Below are positions 60,964 to 64,000 of a DNA stretch of 64,000 nt, one piece after another. How positions within the stretch are numbered: the first letter of the stretch is position 1; every line of letters starts with the position of its first letter. Origin of the DNA: Devosia oryziradicis. GTDB taxonomy: Bacteria; Pseudomonadota; Alphaproteobacteria; Rhizobiales; Devosiaceae. Under the pieces are notes generated by a model. It saw nothing but the letters and a program-made list of their open reading frames with translations. It made no database searches and was not told the DNA's origin. A program made the translations under genes and the position numbers. The DNA lies in the NCBI RefSeq assembly GCF_016698645.1, contig NZ_CP068047.1, positions 3,431,421-3,495,420 of the forward strand, given 5' to 3'.

Positions 60964-61819
60964 TTTCCGCGTCGGCCCGATAGGCCTTGGGCGGATGCAC
61001 CAGCGTCACCAGCACGACCGAAATCAGCATCAGCAGGTACCATGAGCCCAGCTTGCTCCAGCTGACCAGCGACCAGCCGTCGAGTTGATCGGGATAGATC
61101 CAGGCCCGCGACCAGGTGCCGATGTTTTCCGCAATCCAGATGAATAGCGCCACCAGCAGGAAGGCCAGCAGCATCGGCATGCGGTGGCGGAAGCGGAACA
61201 CCCGGTAATGCATGCTGCTGCGCGCGTAGAGGATAATTACGACCGCGAACAGCACCCAACGGAAGTCGAAAATATAGTGGTGACTGAAGAAGTTGACGTA
61301 GATCGCCACGGCCAGCAGCACCGTCATCCACACCGGCGGATAGCGGGTGAAGGTGATGTCAAAAATGCGCAGGATACGCGCCATGTAGGAGCCAACACAG
61401 GCATACATGAAGCCGGAAAACAGTGGCACGCCGCCCAGCCGGAAGAAGGCATCCTCGGGATAGATCCATGAGCCGGCCGCGGTCTTGAACAGCTCCATGC
61501 CGGTGCCGACAATGTGGAAGATGAGAATGACCTTGGCTTCGCTCGGGGTTTCGAGCCGGAAGACCAGCATGCCGAGTTGGATCAAGACGGCGGCCACGAA
61601 GAACACGTCATAGCGATCGATGCCGTTGTCGGGCCACCAGAAGGTGGTGAGCAGAATCATGGCCAGCATGAGCCCGCCGAACAGGCACGCCCAGGCCTGC
61701 TTGAGACCGAAGACCAGGAACTCGATGAGACCGTCGGCCAGCCGGCCACGCGGCAGGCGCGCCAGGACGCCATGCGCGGCTGCGTCGATCCGCGCTTCCA
61801 AACTCGTGAATTGGATCAA
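60929..61819 (-). CDS. DUF817 integral membrane protein
   Basis: A 296-residue protein with eight or nine membrane helices and the DUF817 segments GLKQAWACLFGGLML, GTGMELFKTAAGSWIYPE, GVPLFSGFMYACVGSYMAR and WIAENIGTWSRAWIYPDQ. Bacillus subtilis YoaT belongs to this family. Its function is unknown. The C-terminal tail is hydrophilic. Confidence 0.85.
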   Translation of the reverse strand: MIQFTSLEARIDAAAHGVLARLPRGRLADGLIEFLVFGLKQAWACLFGGLMLAMILLTTFWWPDNGIDRYDVFFVAAVLIQLGMLVFRLETPSEAKVILIFHIVGTGMELFKTAAGSWIYPEDAFFRLGGVPLFSGFMYACVGSYMARILRIFDITFTRYPPVWMTVLLAVAIYVNFFSHHYIFDFRWVLFAVVIILYARSSMHYRVFRFRHRMPMLLAFLLVALFIWIAENIGTWSRAWIYPDQLDGWSLVSWSKLGSWYLLMLISVVLVTLVHPPKAYRADAETNPGRGHSRAD

Positions 61820-61962
61820 GCCCCGTGCCCTTGCTCACATCGCCCGGGCTGGATATGCCCTGTGCAAGCGTTCGGAATTATGGCGAAGCCCGCCGATCTG
61901 ATACCACGAGAGATGTCGCGCTGCCCGACCGCGTTCCGGCGGCGACCAATGGAGAAGCCGGA

Positions 61963-62823
61963 ATGGCCAGACGCCGCCCTACCCCGTTGCGCACTTCCGT
62001 CCAGGACGTTGCCGCATCCAAGCGCGCGCCATCGACGCCGCAGACGCAATCGGCCGCATTCCGGCTGGCCTTTGCCGACGACGAGTTCATGACCTCGGAA
62101 GATACGCGCGGCGTCCGCTTCCAGCTCGAATATCTCAAGCCGGAATTCCGGCTGCGCGAGCGGGGCATCAATTCGACCGTCGTGCTGTTCGGCGGCGCGC
62201 GCATTCCGGCGCCGGGCATGCCGGCCTGGGCCGCCAAGAACGAAATGCAGAAGCGCAATCTGGAGGCGGCCTCACGCTACTACGACGAAGCACGGCGCTT
62301 TGCGCAGCTGGCTTCGTTCACCTCCAAGGCGCTCGATTTCAAGGACTACGTTGTGGTGACCGGTGGTGGCCCGGGCGTGATGGAGGCGGGCAACCGCGGC
62401 GCTGCCGATGTGGGCGCGCCCTCGATCGGGCTCAATATCGTGCTGCCGCACGAGCAGGCGCCAAACCTCTATGTGACGCCCGATCTCAGCTTCAACTTCC
62501 ACTATTTCGCGACGCGCAAGATCCACTTCCTGATGCGGGCCAAGGCCGTCGCGGTATTCCCCGGCGGCTTCGGCACGCTGGACGAGTTCTTCGAGACGCT
62601 GACGCTGATCCAGACCGGCCGGATGGACAAGATCCCGCTGCTGCTGTTCGGCGCCGAATTCTGGAGCAAGGTCATCAACTTCGAGGCACTCGCGGAAGCC
62701 GGTACGATCGCACCCGATGATCCCAAGCTCTTCAGCATCGTCGACACGGCCGAAGAGGGCTGGGACATCATCCGCCAGTTCTACAACCTGCCGGAGATCG
62801 ATGAGGTATTGCGGGGCGATTGA
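61963..62823 (+). CDS. LOG-family protein (cytokinin riboside 5'-monophosphate phosphoribohydrolase-like)
   Basis: A 286-residue Rossmann-type protein with VVTGGGPGVMEAGNRGA and the family signature FPGGFGTLDEFFE (PGGxGTxxE). LOG proteins, often annotated as lysine decarboxylases in error, release adenine-type bases from nucleotide 5'-monophosphates. The N-terminal 65 residues are Ala/Arg-rich and likely disordered. ATG at 61963 has GGAG upstream; the longer frame has no support. Confidence 0.85.
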   Translation: MARRRPTPLRTSVQDVAASKRAPSTPQTQSAAFRLAFADDEFMTSEDTRGVRFQLEYLKPEFRLRERGINSTVVLFGGARIPAPGMPAWAAKNEMQKRNLEAASRYYDEARRFAQLASFTSKALDFKDYVVVTGGGPGVMEAGNRGAADVGAPSIGLNIVLPHEQAPNLYVTPDLSFNFHYFATRKIHFLMRAKAVAVFPGGFGTLDEFFETLTLIQTGRMDKIPLLLFGAEFWSKVINFEALAEAGTIAPDDPKLFSIVDTAEEGWDIIRQFYNLPEIDEVLRGD

Positions 62824-62828
62824 GGGCC

Positions 62829-63659
62829 CTACTTGCTCTCGTTGGCGGGATAGACGCCGAGCACCTTGAAATAGTCGGTGAAGAACTTAAGCTCGTCGAA
62901 GGCGTGCTGCACGCCGATGTCGGAGGGGTGGCCCTCGATATCGGCGTAGAACTGGGTGGCAGTGAAGGCGCCGCCCACCATGTAGCTCTCGAGCTTGGTC
63001 ATGTTGACGCCATTGGTGGCAAAGCCGCCCATGGCCTTGTAGAGCGCCGCCGGCACGTTTCGGACGCGGAAGACGAAGGTGGTTTTGACCTTGGCATGGC
63101 CGGCCGGAGCCTCCTTGGGCGTCGGCGACAGCACGAGAAAGCGCGTGGTGTTGTGGTCGGCATCCTCGATATTGGAGGCCAGGACGTCCAGGCCGTAGAT
63201 TTCCCCGGCAAAGCGGGAGGCAATGGCCGCAACCGACTTGTCGGCCTTCTGTGCCACTTCGCGAGCGGAGCCGGCGGTGTCGACGGCGTTGATGGTGCGG
63301 AAGCCGTTCTCGGAAATGAACTTGCGGCACTGGCCTAGGGCGACCGACAGCGACTGGACGGCCTTGATGTCGCCGAGCGTGGCGCCGGGCACGCCAAGCA
63401 GGTTCATCTCGACCCGCAGATAGGTCTCGCCGATGATGTAGAGGCCGCTTTCGGGCAGCAGGTGGTGAATGTCGGTAATGCGGCCGTAGAGTGAATTCTC
63501 GACGGGCACCACGGCAAAATCAGCCCGACCGGACTGCACGGCGGCGATAGTCTCCTCGAAGGTGACGCAGCCGATCGCTTCTTCGCTGGGGAAGACATTG
63601 TTGGCGGCAGCATGGCTGAAGGCGCCCGGCTCGCCCTGGAAAGCGATCTTCTTGGTCAT
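62829..63659 (-). CDS. pheA: Prephenate dehydratase with ACT domain
   Basis: A 276-residue enzyme that makes phenylpyruvate from prephenate in phenylalanine synthesis. The catalytic domain shows IAFQGEPGAFSHAAA, VPVENSLYGRI and NTTRFLVL (the TRF motif). The ACT domain (about 190-270) reads NVPAALYKAMGGFATNGVNM and LESYMVGGAF, the rhizobial version of the ESRP phenylalanine-binding motif. No chorismate mutase domain is present. ATG at 63659 is preferred; the frame continues into the upstream repeat region. Confidence 0.93.
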   Translation of the reverse strand: MTKKIAFQGEPGAFSHAAANNVFPSEEAIGCVTFEETIAAVQSGRADFAVVPVENSLYGRITDIHHLLPESGLYIIGETYLRVEMNLLGVPGATLGDIKAVQSLSVALGQCRKFISENGFRTINAVDTAGSAREVAQKADKSVAAIASRFAGEIYGLDVLASNIEDADHNTTRFLVLSPTPKEAPAGHAKVKTTFVFRVRNVPAALYKAMGGFATNGVNMTKLESYMVGGAFTATQFYADIEGHPSDIGVQHAFDELKFFTDYFKVLGVYPANESK

Positions 63660-63736
63660 CGATGAGGTCCGTTTCTGGTAGGCGAGAGGCTTTTCGCGCG
63701 CAGGCGGGTGCAAGTCAATCTGAGCATGAGCGCTGC
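63660..63736. other. Short region between pheA and the tandem array
   Basis: Seventy-seven bases upstream of pheA without a gene. They should contain the leftward pheA promoter, although no strong hexamer pair is evident. The tandem repeat array begins at 63737. Confidence 0.4.
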
Positions 63737-64000
63737 GCCATTCGGGCATAGCCCTCATGGCCTTCTCGCCTAAAATCGCTCCACCGGAGCGATTTTGTCT
63801 GCGGCTCGGCTTCGTGCCATTCGGGCATAGCCCTTATGGCCTTCTCGCCTAAAATCGCTCCACTGGAGCGATTTTGCCTGCGGCTCGGCTTCGTGCCATT
63901 CGGGCATAGCCCTTATGGCCTTCTCGCCTAAAATCGCTCCACTGGAGCGATTTTGCCTGCGGCTCGGCTTCGTGCCATTCGGGCATAGCCCTTATGGCCT
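63737..64000. repeat. 79-bp tandem repeat array with a hairpin in each unit
   Basis: Units begin at 63737, 63816, 63895 and 63974, exactly 79 bp apart, and the last is cut by the window edge. Units 2 and 3 are identical as far as I can see; unit 1 has three substitutions. Each carries the inverted repeat AAAATCGCTCC-ACT-GGAGCGATTTT (11-bp perfect arms; the loop is ACC in unit 1). Seventy-nine is not divisible by three, so it is not a protein repeat. No unique spacers are present, so it is not a CRISPR. Confidence 0.92.

Noticed and set aside
63737..64000. Possible CRISPR array
   Set aside because: The whole 79-bp unit repeats with no unique spacer, and no cas gene is present.

Overview
High-GC chromosomal DNA from an alphaproteobacterium of the Hyphomicrobiales (rhizobial order). 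Lineage markers are a GcrA cell-cycle regulator, GANTC motifs beside it, the argD-argF-hslO and def-fmt-truA blocks, and ffs-dnaX-ybaB-recR. The protein set and order look Devosia-like, which is an inference from memory of the group. I saw no rRNA, tRNA, transposase, phage gene or CRISPR. Coding density is high and most genes are housekeeping or catabolic. Both window edges cut features: a GntR regulator on the left and a tandem repeat array on the right.

Layout. 1-4.8 kb: a leftward CUT2 sugar ABC operon (ytfQ-ytfR-ytfT-yjfF-gntR, galactofuranose type). 5-12.2 kb: methyltransferase/LysR pair, an ABC-F ATPase, a membrane diguanylate cyclase and, back to back with it, a cellulose-synthase-like glycosyltransferase. 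12.4-15.8 kb: argD-argF-hslO. 16-19.6 kb: gcrA, a VOC protein, and a PhoR-like kinase divergent from polyphosphate kinase 2. 19.6-27.2 kb: RpiR regulator divergent from N-formylglutamate-amidohydrolase-like enzyme, ethanolamine-type permease, glutamine-synthetase-like ligase, aldehyde dehydrogenase and iron alcohol dehydrogenase. Together these suggest ethanolamine breakdown through gamma-glutamylated intermediates. 27.7-32.9 kb: hexuronate/aldonate-type dehydrogenases and a KDG kinase. 33-37.7 kb: ABC exporter, M29 aminopeptidase, DUF218 protein. 37.8-41.2 kb: sugar-acid/lactone cluster (SDR, IclR, lactonase-like hydrolase, TIM-barrel isomerase). 41.3-46 kb: PAS-GGDEF protein and two flavoprotein disulfide-reductase-family enzymes. 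46.4-53.1 kb: lysine/peptidoglycan genes dapD and dapE with small membrane proteins, then def-fmt-truA in convergent orientation. 53.2-58.4 kb: rmuC, recR-ybaB-dnaX and the SRP RNA. 58.4-64 kb: a Cys-rich MarR regulator with a secreted partner, a methyltransferase, DUF817, a LOG-family protein, pheA, and a 79-bp hairpin tandem array.

Most noteworthy: the gamma-glutamyl ethanolamine cluster, with palindromic repeats placed 25-30 nt before three of its start codons; the 79-bp tandem hairpin array at the right edge; the MarR/secreted-protein pair behind a perfect 23-bp palindrome and an apparently leaderless promoter; and the gcrA promoter loaded with GANTC sites and a CtrA-like box. Start codons were chosen from Shine-Dalgarno spacing and family N-termini and often differ from the longest possible reading frame.
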